Assembly: GCF_014651635.1 (NCBI RefSeq)
Contig: NZ_BMXG01000004.1
Location: forward strand, 62,001-126,000
Source: Cerasicoccus arenae
GTDB lineage: Bacteria; Verrucomicrobiota; Verrucomicrobiia; Opitutales; Cerasicoccaceae
Direction: 5' to 3'
Length of the DNA stretch: 64,000 bases
A model generated the notes under the pieces. The model searched no databases. It saw only the letters and a list, made by a program, of their open reading frames with translations, and was not told where the DNA came from. Every line of letters starts with the position of its first letter. Position 1 is the stretch's first letter. Below, piece by piece: positions 17,603 to 26,378 of this stretch. A program made the position numbers and the translations under genes.

Positions 17603-18688
17603 ATGACACTCGACGAAATACGCAACATCTACAACTTGCCATTAACGACTCTGATCTTCCGCGCTCAGCAGGTTCATCAGAAATACCAAGATCCGGCAGG
17701 GGTGCAGCTTTGCACGCTTAAGTCGATCAAGACTGGTCGTTGCCCGGAGGACTGTGCCTATTGTCCACAATCCGCCCACAATAAGACCTTTGTAGAGCCA
17801 GAAACGTTGATGGATACGCCGACGATTTTGCAAGATGCTCATGCTGCCAAGGCAGGTGGGGCATCACGTTTTTGCATGGGTGCGGCATGGCGTCGTATCT
17901 ACAACAATACTCAGTTCGATAATATTATCGAAACGGTGAGCGGGGTGAAAGAACTTGGCTTGGAAGTCTGCTGCACGTTGGGCATGCTCGATTCCGACCA
18001 AGCCAAGCGCCTCAAAGAAGCAGGCTGCGATGTATATAACCACAATCTCGATACCTCGCGTGAGTATTACTCGAAGATCATTACCACACGCAGCTATGAC
18101 GATCGTCTGGAAACATTGGCCAATGTGCGTAAGGCTGGAATGGAAGTTTGCAGCGGCGGTATTCTCGGTATGGGCGAATCCATCGACGATCGCTTGCTAA
18201 TGTTAAAAGAGCTGGCAGATATGGATCCCCAGCCTGACTCGGTGCCGATCAATGCGCTGGTCGCGGTTGCTGGCACACCGTTAGAAGGTCAAAAATTTGT
18301 CGATAGCTTTGAGTTTGTGAGAACGATTGCTACGGCGCGTATCATTATGCCTAAAGCGATGGTGCGGTTGTCCGCAGGCCGTACGGAAATGAGCGATGAG
18401 CTACAGTCACTGTGTTACTTAGCTGGCGCGAATAGTATTTTCTTGGGCGATAAACTGCTTACGACAGCGAATCCAAATGCATCCGATGACCACCGCTTGC
18501 TCGATAGGCTGGGGTTGCATCCGCTGTCCCCAGATGATGCGCGTGCTATCCATGCCGCTGCGGATGCTGAAGACCCGTTTGAAGATCACCTTCCTGAAGG
18601 CGCTGGTTATTGGGCGCACGCTTGCGGTGGCGATTGTGATCATGATCATGACCACAGCCACGCAGAGGCAGAAGTGACAAAAGCTTAG
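17603..18688 (+). CDS. bioB: Biotin synthase with His/Asp-rich tail
   Basis: 361 aa. Radical SAM enzyme that inserts sulfur into dethiobiotin. The [4Fe-4S] cysteines are Cys47, Cys51 and Cys54 in GRCPEDCAYCPQS; other family motifs include ASRFCMGAAWR, YNHNLDTS, CSGGILGMGE and RLSAGRTEM. The last 20 or so residues are unusual: CGGDCDHDHDHSHAEAE, a Cys/His/Asp-rich stretch that could bind a metal ion. Such tails are not part of the catalytic domain. bioD starts 6 nt after the stop. Confidence 0.96.
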   Translation: MTLDEIRNIYNLPLTTLIFRAQQVHQKYQDPAGVQLCTLKSIKTGRCPEDCAYCPQSAHNKTFVEPETLMDTPTILQDAHAAKAGGASRFCMGAAWRRIYNNTQFDNIIETVSGVKELGLEVCCTLGMLDSDQAKRLKEAGCDVYNHNLDTSREYYSKIITTRSYDDRLETLANVRKAGMEVCSGGILGMGESIDDRLLMLKELADMDPQPDSVPINALVAVAGTPLEGQKFVDSFEFVRTIATARIIMPKAMVRLSAGRTEMSDELQSLCYLAGANSIFLGDKLLTTANPNASDDHRLLDRLGLHPLSPDDARAIHAAADAEDPFEDHLPEGAGYWAHACGGDCDHDHDHSHAEAEVTKA

Positions 18689-18694
18689 CGGCTA

Positions 18695-19366
18695 ATGCCA
18701 ACGGTCTTCATTACGGCAAACGATACCGGTGTCGGCAAGACGTGGGTCACGACAAGCGTGGCCAGAATACTCGTGCGGCAAGGTGCCACGGTGCAAGTGG
18801 TTAAGCCCGTGGAGACCGGGGTGGCTTCAGGCGAATTCGGCGACGCGGAATTGGTCGGTGCAGCGTTGCAAGAGAGAGTTGCTTTGCAAGGCAAAGTGAC
18901 TGTGCATACCCTCCACCGATATGCCTTGCCGATGGCCCCAGTGGAGTCCGCCTTGCGTGAAGGTGCCACGCTGGATTTTGACGAATTGGTTAGCGAGTTA
19001 CAGGCATTGCCCAACTGCGATTGGCGAATTATCGAAGGTGCTGGAGGCTTAGCTGTGCCATTGAGTACAGGGGAGACTCCGCGCGATTGGGCTGATTTCG
19101 CTCAAGCTATTGATGCGGATTTTGTCGCGTTAGTGATTGAAGATCGGCTTGGTGCAATCAATCAGGCACGTCTCTTGGCGCATTATGCCAAGGCCAAGTC
19201 ACTGAATGCTGGTTGGTGGTTGAATCAACCACAGCCGAATGTGCCCGCTGCTGTGCGTGAGGTAAATGAATCAGCCTTGGCTGACTTGAATTTCCCCTTA
19301 TGGGCTGCTCAAGATTATTGTGCGGAACTACCCCGTCGATTGGAGGCACCATGGTTGATGTCATGA
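18695..19366 (+). CDS. bioD: Dethiobiotin synthetase
   Basis: 223 aa, normal length. ATP-dependent closure of the ureido ring of 7,8-diaminopelargonate. The P-loop is TANDTGVGKTWVTT at residues 7-20; VKPVETGV supplies the substrate lysine, and IIEGAGGLAVPLS is the second nucleotide/substrate motif. Its 3' end overlaps the start of bioF, consistent with translational coupling. Confidence 0.95.
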   Translation: MPTVFITANDTGVGKTWVTTSVARILVRQGATVQVVKPVETGVASGEFGDAELVGAALQERVALQGKVTVHTLHRYALPMAPVESALREGATLDFDELVSELQALPNCDWRIIEGAGGLAVPLSTGETPRDWADFAQAIDADFVALVIEDRLGAINQARLLAHYAKAKSLNAGWWLNQPQPNVPAAVREVNESALADLNFPLWAAQDYCAELPRRLEAPWLMS

Positions 19367-20493
19367 GCAGTTTTTGGGGGCGTATCGAAGATGCGATTAA
19401 CGAGCGCGATGCGAGCAGCTTGCGACGTAAACTGACGCCACGTTTGGCCGAGAGCGTGTCGATTGATTTATCCAATAATGATTACCTGCGACTGTCGCGA
19501 CATCCAGAAGTGATCGCAGCAGGTCAAGAGGCACTTGCGCTCTGGGGCGGATCGTCTTCGGCGTCTCCATTGGTCTCCGGCTACACCGCGGCCCATGCGG
19601 CGCTGGAGGAGCAGTTGGCGCACTGGGCAGGATTTAGTTATGGACTGGTTTGGAACGCTGGTTATTCAGCAAATCAAGCGGTGCTTGGTCGTTTGCCCAA
19701 ACGCGGAGATCTGGTGTTGGCGGACCGCTTGATTCACCAAAGTATGATCGATGGGATTCTGCGTTCGGGGGTGCGTTTGCAGCGATATCGTCATCTCGAC
19801 ATAGAGCACTTGGAGCATTTGCTCGCCGGTGAGCGTGATGCGGACTGTAATGTGTTTGTGGTGACTGAATCCGTCTTCTCGGTTGATGGGGACTATCCAG
19901 ATTTGAAGGCGATTGCGGCATTGAAGGATCGGTATGATTTTATCTGGATTTTGGACGAGGCGCACGCCATCGGTTGGTATGGTGAGCAAGGCAGCGGTTT
20001 GGCGGAAGCCATGCAGGTAGCGCCTCAAGTTGACATTATGGTGGGGACGCTCGGCAAGGGGTTGGGGTCGATGGGTGCCTTTACTTTGTTTCATCAAGCC
20101 TCATTGCGAGATTATCTTATTAATTTTTCTGGAGAGTTTATCTATTCAACTTACCTGGCACCGGTATGCGCTGTTGCTGCGAGTAAGGCAGTGGAACTGA
20201 CGACACTGATGAGCAGTCAGCGTGCTTATTGGCAGGCACGGTCGAGGAATTTTCGTCGACAAATTTCAGGGGCACCAACTGGAGATTCCCCCATTGTTCC
20301 GATTTTGATTGGTGACGCCGCCCGCACTCTCAGCATTGCTCAGTTGTTAAGCGAATACGGATTTTTGGTTGGTGCAATCCGTCCGCCTACAGTTCCCACC
20401 AGCAGTAGCCGATTACGTATTTCACTGAATATTGAAATTAGCGAAGCCGACGAAGGTCGCTTAGTTTCCTTATTAAAGGAGGCTTTGGTATGA
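19351..20493 (+). CDS. bioF: 8-amino-7-oxononanoate synthase
   Basis: About 380 aa. PLP enzyme that condenses pimeloyl-ACP (or -CoA) with L-alanine. Motifs: SNNDYLRLSRHPEV, LWGGSSSASPLVSGYT, VTESVFSVDGDYPDL, LDEAHAIGWYG and the PLP Lys236 in VGTLGKGLGS. ATG 19351 is chosen because GGAGG lies four bases upstream; ATG 19363, which forms an ATGA overlap with the bioD stop, is the alternative. The stop overlaps the next gene by 4 nt. Confidence 0.94.
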   Translation: MVDVMSSFWGRIEDAINERDASSLRRKLTPRLAESVSIDLSNNDYLRLSRHPEVIAAGQEALALWGGSSSASPLVSGYTAAHAALEEQLAHWAGFSYGLVWNAGYSANQAVLGRLPKRGDLVLADRLIHQSMIDGILRSGVRLQRYRHLDIEHLEHLLAGERDADCNVFVVTESVFSVDGDYPDLKAIAALKDRYDFIWILDEAHAIGWYGEQGSGLAEAMQVAPQVDIMVGTLGKGLGSMGAFTLFHQASLRDYLINFSGEFIYSTYLAPVCAVAASKAVELTTLMSSQRAYWQARSRNFRRQISGAPTGDSPIVPILIGDAARTLSIAQLLSEYGFLVGAIRPPTVPTSSSRLRISLNIEISEADEGRLVSLLKEALV

Positions 20494-21089
20494 GTCTCTG
20501 TCTCTGGATTGGTGGCTGGGGTTTGTCGCCCGAGCAACAGCAGCAGACGCTTTCTAATAATTGGCCGAGTGTAACGCACAAGGTATTTTATCCGGGTGAG
20601 CTCTGTATTACAAAGTTTGTTGAATGTTGCGACCAAGCTGACTCTCTCGGCGGATATTCGCTTGGAGCATTTTTATTGTTACGGAATTATGCAAAACTCC
20701 CGACCAAACCGATGACGCTGTTGGCCCCCATTTTGGATTTTAAAGCAGAGGCGTTGCTTGGCGGGCGGGTAAGAGGTGCGCGCTTGGCGATTTTGCTGCG
20801 TTGGTTGCGCCGTGATCCTGTGGCTGCGCTAAACGATTTTTATCAGCAGGGGGGAATTCAATGTAGCGTCGAACAGCCGCCCTATTCGATCGAGGATTTG
20901 ATCTGGGGGATCGAGCAGCTCCAAGGCTCAAGCGTTGATTACTGGCGATGGGAGAATGTTCGTGGTTGCATTGGCGAAGCCGATGCACTGTTGAATGGTG
21001 CCTTCATGCAACAAGTCTGGCCTGAGTTAACAATTCTTCCGGATGCTGGCCATGATTTGACTGAATTAATTAAGGAGACGGCGGCATGA
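20490..21089 (+). CDS. Putative pimeloyl-ACP methyl ester esterase (BioH-like, short)
   Basis: 199 aa alpha/beta-hydrolase, shorter than E. coli BioH (256 aa). The first strand reads LWIGGWGLSPEQ, like the WGLN motif of BioH. A nucleophile elbow GGYSLG places Ser57; Asp165 in GEADALL and His188 in DAGHDL can complete the triad. The cap region between strands is reduced. It overlaps bioF and bioC by 4 nt each, and bioC needs a partner esterase to release pimeloyl-ACP, so context strongly suggests this role. It is not obviously BioG, BioJ, BioK or BioV and may be another non-orthologous form. Confidence 0.72.
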   Translation: MSLCLWIGGWGLSPEQQQQTLSNNWPSVTHKVFYPGELCITKFVECCDQADSLGGYSLGAFLLLRNYAKLPTKPMTLLAPILDFKAEALLGGRVRGARLAILLRWLRRDPVAALNDFYQQGGIQCSVEQPPYSIEDLIWGIEQLQGSSVDYWRWENVRGCIGEADALLNGAFMQQVWPELTILPDAGHDLTELIKETAA

Positions 21090-21811
21090 TGCGATTTGAC
21101 GAATGCGCACACCGTTATGCCGAGCATGCGATGGTGCAAAGACAGATGGCGGACTGGCTGGCCGAGTGGCTGGATCCCGCGATTTGTGCGAACGGAAACG
21201 CGGTAGAGTTTGGCGCTGGCGAAGGAATGTTTACCCGTCGAGCGTTGCCTTGTTTTTCCCATCTACGTGCTGTCGATATGGCACCAAGAATGGTGGAGCT
21301 TGGTCGCGAGCATGTGCCACAAGCAACGTGGATGCAAGGGGATGCGTGGAATGGAACGGGGCTGGATTCATCCGTGAGTATGGTTCTCTCGTCAAGCCTG
21401 ATGCAGTGGAACCCTGATCCGGTCAATGTGCTTCGCTTATGGCATGATCAGTTGCCCAAAGGTGCGCGCATGTTGCATGGAATTTACGTGGACCCGACGC
21501 TTCCTGAACTGCGAAATTTGCAGGGCGATGGTTCGATGCCGCTTACTTGGTTGACTCCAAATCAATGGACGGCGGCCTTTAAGGATGCCGGATGGACTCT
21601 TGAGCGATTTGAGTCGGAGACACGCTGCATTATTTATCCCAGTGCTTTGGGTCTATTGCGAAGTCTGCATGGCGTAGGTGCGGTCAGTCGTGATGCGATG
21701 AGTGGCGTAAATTTACGCAAATTGATTCGTGAGTATGATCGTTTACATGCAGTTGAGTCTGGTGGCGTTTACGCAAACTGGACCTTCTGTCGTATACAAG
21801 CGATGGCCTGA
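21086..21811 (+). CDS. bioC: Malonyl-ACP O-methyltransferase
   Basis: 241 aa class I SAM methyltransferase. Methylates malonyl-ACP to disguise it for two rounds of fatty acid elongation, starting pimelate synthesis. Opens with FDECAHRYAEHAMVQRQMA, the typical BioC N-terminus (F-x-x-x-A-x-x-Y); SAM motif VEFGAGEGMFTRR, then VSMVLSSSLMQWNPDP. ATG at 21086 overlaps the upstream stop (ATGATGA). Last gene of the biotin operon, convergent with the phosphatase gene. Confidence 0.88.
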   Translation: MMRFDECAHRYAEHAMVQRQMADWLAEWLDPAICANGNAVEFGAGEGMFTRRALPCFSHLRAVDMAPRMVELGREHVPQATWMQGDAWNGTGLDSSVSMVLSSSLMQWNPDPVNVLRLWHDQLPKGARMLHGIYVDPTLPELRNLQGDGSMPLTWLTPNQWTAAFKDAGWTLERFESETRCIIYPSALGLLRSLHGVGAVSRDAMSGVNLRKLIREYDRLHAVESGGVYANWTFCRIQAMA

Positions 21812-21838
21812 GTTCGATGCCGTAATCAGTTTATCTGA

Positions 21839-22309
21839 TCAGGCATTGGGCTGCAGGTTTTTTAACAAGCCAGCACAACCGTCTTCGACAATATCCATAA
21901 CATGATCAAATCCATGTCTGCCGCCGTAGTAGGGGTCGGGCACTTCGGTGAGGTTATGATTGGTACAGAAGTTTGCGAAAAGTTGAATTTTTTCCAGTTG
22001 CTGATCGTTGGTAGCGAGGAGTCTGGCGTCCGCTAAGTTTGCTCGGTCCATGGCCAAAACCAGGTCGAATTCCTTCAAGTCGCGCGACGTGAGAGGGCGC
22101 GAATGACCGATGACAGGGATATCTCGTTGGCGCATTGCAGCTTGCATTCGGTGATCTGGCGGTGAGCCTTCATTATAGCCAATGGTGCCTGCTGAATCAA
22201 TATGAAATGCCTCACTCAATCCCGCTTCATCAACGAGGAATTGAAAGACACAATGAGCCGCTGGTGAACGGCAGATATTGCCCATGCACAGAAAGAGTAT
22301 GCTTTTCAT
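21839..22309 (-). CDS. Low molecular weight protein-tyrosine phosphatase
   Basis: 156 aa, normal length. The P-loop CMGNICRS begins at Cys8 and includes Arg14; the general acid Asp125 lies in VPDPYYGG, and SRPLTSRDLKEFDLVLAMD is typical. Cytoplasmic dephosphorylation of phosphotyrosine or phosphoarginine; the partner kinase is not in the window. It is about 50 nt downstream of the GH106-like gene on the same strand. Confidence 0.93.
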   Translation of the reverse strand: MKSILFLCMGNICRSPAAHCVFQFLVDEAGLSEAFHIDSAGTIGYNEGSPPDHRMQAAMRQRDIPVIGHSRPLTSRDLKEFDLVLAMDRANLADARLLATNDQQLEKIQLFANFCTNHNLTEVPDPYYGGRHGFDHVMDIVEDGCAGLLKNLQPNA

Positions 22310-22358
22310 TTTTTAAAGCTAGCGAGGTACTGGGCATCGGCAAGGAAATCGCGCCCGC

Positions 22359-25300
22359 TTAAGCGTTAGCCTTTGCTGATTCAGTCGCTAGACGCTCAAG
22401 CATGGGTGCGCGAGTTAAACCTGCGGGGTAGAGTTGCCACACATCGTTGCGTCCTTCGTTTTCCAAGCGCCAACCGGGCGGTCCCCACCAACTCCATTCG
22501 GGGCGATTGTTGTGCACAGTGCCGAAAGTATTAGCACGGTTACCGTAGCAACGAATGCGCAGATGGTGTTTGCCGACGGCGAGTTTGCCTAGCTCGGCGC
22601 GATAAGGCGCGTATGCGATCGGTCCGCAATCAGCATCATTACACCAAACGCGTAGCAACGAACCACCGAAGTTCGGGCAACGAAGTGAATAGAGGTCAGG
22701 CGAATCAATCTGGATCACGCATTCATAGTCGAGGTTTCCGCCGTAAAAAGGTAATCCTTGGGTGACAACATTGCCCCAGTATATGGGCAGTGTAGAAGTT
22801 AGACGAGCATGTGCGCCGCGTATTGAAACGTGGAAGTCGCCGAGTAGGTAACACCATTCCAGGTGGCGGTTGACGGCGTCCAACTCGAGTGAAATTTCCA
22901 ATTTATGTTCGCCGGCCGTGAGCGTGGGTAGAAGCATTGTGGGAAGATCACGGTCGACCCACCACCCCGAAGCCAGAGCGGTGAGAGGCCTGTCATCAAG
23001 CGTGATCGTCGCTTCGTTCAGGCGCTCGCACATCAATTGAACGCCAGCAAAATCCGCATCGCAAATTATGGTGAAGCGGCAATCAATCCGATGTTTCGGG
23101 CCAGCGTCCTTGACCGAGTATGGCTGAGCCCAGTCCGGCCAGTTAAAGCGTTTCGAAAGCTCGAGTTGTGTCATCATGCTATCTTGAGCGGCGTGCCAAG
23201 ACTCATCTGCCATTCGCCATTCTGGGCGATCAAGCAAGAGCACATTTGGTTCATTGCGGGTGACGCTTATCGGCTCGGCACAATCACCCAGCACACTCCA
23301 TTTAATAGAAAGCAGATCACATTGGCCAGCGCCAGGAATTAGTCGTAACAAGCGATGGCTCTGAGGATGGCATTCCCATGGGATCACCGTCCAGTCGTAA
23401 TCTTGATGGTAGGCGCAGGGAGATTCGCCACCAGTCTCGGTATCTAGCTCAAGGACTTGCCATTGACCGCGTACTCTAATTGACGAAGTATGATTGAAAG
23501 TGTCCCAAGGTCGGGACTCAAGGTCGCGTCTGATTCTGTTACTGCAGAATAAAATACGCTCTTCTCCGGTCTGCCGAAGTTGGTGGTTTATAGTAGTTAT
23601 TGGATATCCGCTGGCATTGGTTATAGAGATTTCTCGCCAAGATTCGAGGGATTCGCACAGCGCCATAGAGTTAAAACTGATTTGCTTTGCATCACAAAGT
23701 AATTGCTTAGGTTCGTGACTCTGTTCGCCATCAAAGCATGCGGGAAACGTGCCCATGATAACGACTGTTCCGCCACGTTTGAGGAAGTCTTTCAGGCTTT
23801 TCAGCGTGCTACGTCGAATGGTAGTCATGCTGGGTAGAACAATGACTTCATAGGCCATTTGGCCGACTTTCAAAACAGGTTTTTCGGTTTGATTCTCTTG
23901 TTGGGGAAGTAGGGATTCAGCAATGAAATCGAAATCGAATGCTCCTTCGAGGAGCCAATCTACGGTTTGCTTAAAATCTTGCTCAATTTGCTCGGAAGTG
24001 GGTCCATCAAGACTATTAACACCACGGTGCAACCAAATACTTTCGACGGGATGGACTACACCGATTCGGACGATCGGGCGGCCTGTGGTGAGCGCTGCAC
24101 CAACACGGGCAAAATGATCTTCGACTACAGAGTACTCACGATACCATGGCGACTGTGGGCCAATTGCGGCTGGAAAGTCACGTTTGCTTTGGCCTTCCAT
24201 GCTAAGCCATGCTAGGTGATGGACACGCAGGGTAATGCCAAGTGCGGCCTGCCAGTCACCCTGTAGCTTGTGGCCGGAGAAAGGGAAGTCCCAGTTGGTT
24301 ACGCCATAGAGTTCACTCAACACGTCATCACGGCCATCTTGTCGGGCGACGCTTACTGCTTGTTTTACAGTGGCAGGCAGATAGTCGTCGGAGAGTAGGT
24401 CGACGCCGGGAATTTGAAAGCCACGATATTGACGCATGCACTCGCCAACGCTGGCAACCTGACTGGTTAAAGAGTCTTCATTGAGCATGTGGCCAGTTAG
24501 CGCGATGCCATGTTGTCCACACCAGCCGCCAATGCGGTCACCGAATGCACGAGCAAATCGTTCGCTAAGGTGGTCCCAATATCGCCAGCGCCAAGGGCTT
24601 GGCCCACTGGGCGTTGGCCAGACAATGTAAGGTAGTATGTCGAGTAGCTCAGTGCTATAGGCTTCATGGAAGGAGTCACGCAGGTCACCTGTCCAAGCGA
24701 AAGTTGTTCTGCCACCAAAGGGCTGGGCCAGAGTTGCGTTGGGCCCGAAGTTTGGTTCATCAGAGAAAATTGCGGGGATGTCCGCTGGGAATTCGCCCCC
24801 GAAATGTTGGCGGTAGACCTCATGAGTACTGGCGATAAAGGCATCAATCGCTGCAGTACTTAACGTATCCACGTATGCCGCGCCATTGTAGCGATCATTG
24901 TTTTCTGCAATGACGTGTGTTAGAAACCAGCATTCTTCGTCTCCATCATCGTAGGGGATGCGTTGACTGTCGAGTATTCTGCCTTTTGCATCCAACTTGA
25001 CGCGATAGGCGCACAAGGGCTGGCGATATTCTGATATAAGTTCGGGTGGTTGACCCTTATGCAGGTCGACCCAGTTACGACGATGCGTGAGCTCGGTGGT
25101 GACGGCACCACCAGCAAAACCAGACGGCCAAGTGTCTTCGTCGTAGAGGTAGCTTAACATGCCTTTGCTCGCGCCATAGTCGCGGGCGGCGGAAATCGCA
25201 GCCATGAATTCTTCTCCTAGGTAATCATTTTGCAGACCAGCGCGGACATGGAGGTGGTAGCCACCAATGCCCATTTCAGCAAAGGCGTCGATCTGTTCGC

Positions 25301-25400
25301 GCAGACGATCGTGGTCGGTCAGGTCATGGTTGAGTGACCAAAAAGGCGCCCCTCGTAATTTGGCGGGCGGAGTGCGGAAACGTTCGAGATCAAAGGTCAT
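22359..25400 (-). CDS. GH106-like glycoside hydrolase (putative alpha-L-rhamnosidase)
   Basis: 1013 aa. The N-terminal TIM-barrel region has the pattern of this group: RGAPFWSLNHDLT, MGIGGYHLHVRAGLQNDYLGEE and LYDEDTWPSGFAGG; the C-terminal half looks like beta-sandwich and carbohydrate-binding domains (LDDRPLTAL, WGPPGWRLE). ATG 25400 is chosen for the family-like start MTFDLERFRTPP and an AGGA element about ten bases upstream. No signal peptide, so it probably acts on imported oligosaccharides. The GH106-like call and the rhamnosidase activity are inferences; related uncharacterised glycosidases share these motifs. Confidence 0.7.
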   Translation of the reverse strand: MTFDLERFRTPPAKLRGAPFWSLNHDLTDHDRLREQIDAFAEMGIGGYHLHVRAGLQNDYLGEEFMAAISAARDYGASKGMLSYLYDEDTWPSGFAGGAVTTELTHRRNWVDLHKGQPPELISEYRQPLCAYRVKLDAKGRILDSQRIPYDDGDEECWFLTHVIAENNDRYNGAAYVDTLSTAAIDAFIASTHEVYRQHFGGEFPADIPAIFSDEPNFGPNATLAQPFGGRTTFAWTGDLRDSFHEAYSTELLDILPYIVWPTPSGPSPWRWRYWDHLSERFARAFGDRIGGWCGQHGIALTGHMLNEDSLTSQVASVGECMRQYRGFQIPGVDLLSDDYLPATVKQAVSVARQDGRDDVLSELYGVTNWDFPFSGHKLQGDWQAALGITLRVHHLAWLSMEGQSKRDFPAAIGPQSPWYREYSVVEDHFARVGAALTTGRPIVRIGVVHPVESIWLHRGVNSLDGPTSEQIEQDFKQTVDWLLEGAFDFDFIAESLLPQQENQTEKPVLKVGQMAYEVIVLPSMTTIRRSTLKSLKDFLKRGGTVVIMGTFPACFDGEQSHEPKQLLCDAKQISFNSMALCESLESWREISITNASGYPITTINHQLRQTGEERILFCSNRIRRDLESRPWDTFNHTSSIRVRGQWQVLELDTETGGESPCAYHQDYDWTVIPWECHPQSHRLLRLIPGAGQCDLLSIKWSVLGDCAEPISVTRNEPNVLLLDRPEWRMADESWHAAQDSMMTQLELSKRFNWPDWAQPYSVKDAGPKHRIDCRFTIICDADFAGVQLMCERLNEATITLDDRPLTALASGWWVDRDLPTMLLPTLTAGEHKLEISLELDAVNRHLEWCYLLGDFHVSIRGAHARLTSTLPIYWGNVVTQGLPFYGGNLDYECVIQIDSPDLYSLRCPNFGGSLLRVWCNDADCGPIAYAPYRAELGKLAVGKHHLRIRCYGNRANTFGTVHNNRPEWSWWGPPGWRLENEGRNDVWQLYPAGLTRAPMLERLATESAKANA

Positions 25401-25479
25401 GGCTGGGGTTCCTAACGTTTGGTTATCGTGGGATACCAGACTGATTGTATTTAGTGAAGCAAGCCCAGAGCATGCGAAT

Positions 25480-26313
25480 TCAACTTGAAACCAACACTGG
25501 CATTTTACGCCAACCATTTAGTGGAATGGCTTCTGGACGAGTCGTCTCGGGGATACCGAGTGCGGCTAATTCCTTGAGCCACGGGCGCAACTCAGAGGCG
25601 CGCTGATGTTTGTTAACAAGGCTGCCGATTTGTTTACGACGTTGGGTGAAAATTGCACGGATCGTCTCTCGTTGTGCTGTGTTAAAATGGAAGGCGTCGG
25701 GTAAGCGCTCCAGATGAAGTAACGTGGAATCGACGTCTGGCGTTGGGTAGAAGCATTGTCGGGCGACACGGTGACCAGGGCGACGCTGATAGGAGGCCTC
25801 AATGAAAACTGAAATCGCGCCGTAGTTCTTGTGGCCGGGCGTAGCGGTAAAGCGGTCAGCGGCCTCTTTTTGGAGCATCAAAACGAGGCGGTCGGGAAGG
25901 GGGCCTGCGAGGATTTTTTCCATCCACGGTGTTGAGATCGCGTAGGGTAAATTGGCGATAATCTTGTAATTATTTTGCAATGCGAACCCAGCGCGGGGGT
26001 GATCAATCGCGTCACCATGAATTAGGTGAAATTTATCCGGCCATTCTGGTGCGAGTGTGTTGGCGAGATTGTCGTGAAGGCGCGGATCGAACTCTATCGC
26101 CCAAACCTGTGCGCCAGCCTCAAGGAGAGCGGAGGATAGTGTGCCGAGGCCAGGTCCAATTTCTACGACACAGTCATCGGGTTGTAAATAGGCAAGTTCC
26201 AGCGACTTCCGGACGATATTGCCGTCTATCAGGAAGTTCTGGCCGAGTCGTTTGTTAGGTCGATGGCCGAGCCGCTCAAGCAGTGCGCGGGTGTCGCTGG
26301 GAGACAATGGCAT
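25480..26313 (-). CDS. rsmA: 16S rRNA (adenine1518/1519-N6,N6)-dimethyltransferase
   Basis: 277 aa. KsgA-type methyltransferase that dimethylates two adenines in the 3' loop of 16S rRNA. Motifs: NKRLGQNFLID, VEIGPGLGTLSSALLEAG (SAM), HGDAID, and NLPYAISTPW (catalytic NLPY). The frame is open to 26421, but ATG 26313 (MPLSPSDTRALLERLGHRP) fits the family start. It lies between the radical SAM and GH106-like genes on one strand. Confidence 0.95.
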   Translation of the reverse strand: MPLSPSDTRALLERLGHRPNKRLGQNFLIDGNIVRKSLELAYLQPDDCVVEIGPGLGTLSSALLEAGAQVWAIEFDPRLHDNLANTLAPEWPDKFHLIHGDAIDHPRAGFALQNNYKIIANLPYAISTPWMEKILAGPLPDRLVLMLQKEAADRFTATPGHKNYGAISVFIEASYQRRPGHRVARQCFYPTPDVDSTLLHLERLPDAFHFNTAQRETIRAIFTQRRKQIGSLVNKHQRASELRPWLKELAALGIPETTRPEAIPLNGWRKMPVLVSS

Positions 26314-26378
26314 GTCGGCATTCAGCGTAACACCCTCGCTGCTTGCGAGCAAATTTAGTCGACCACATAGGATCTTCG

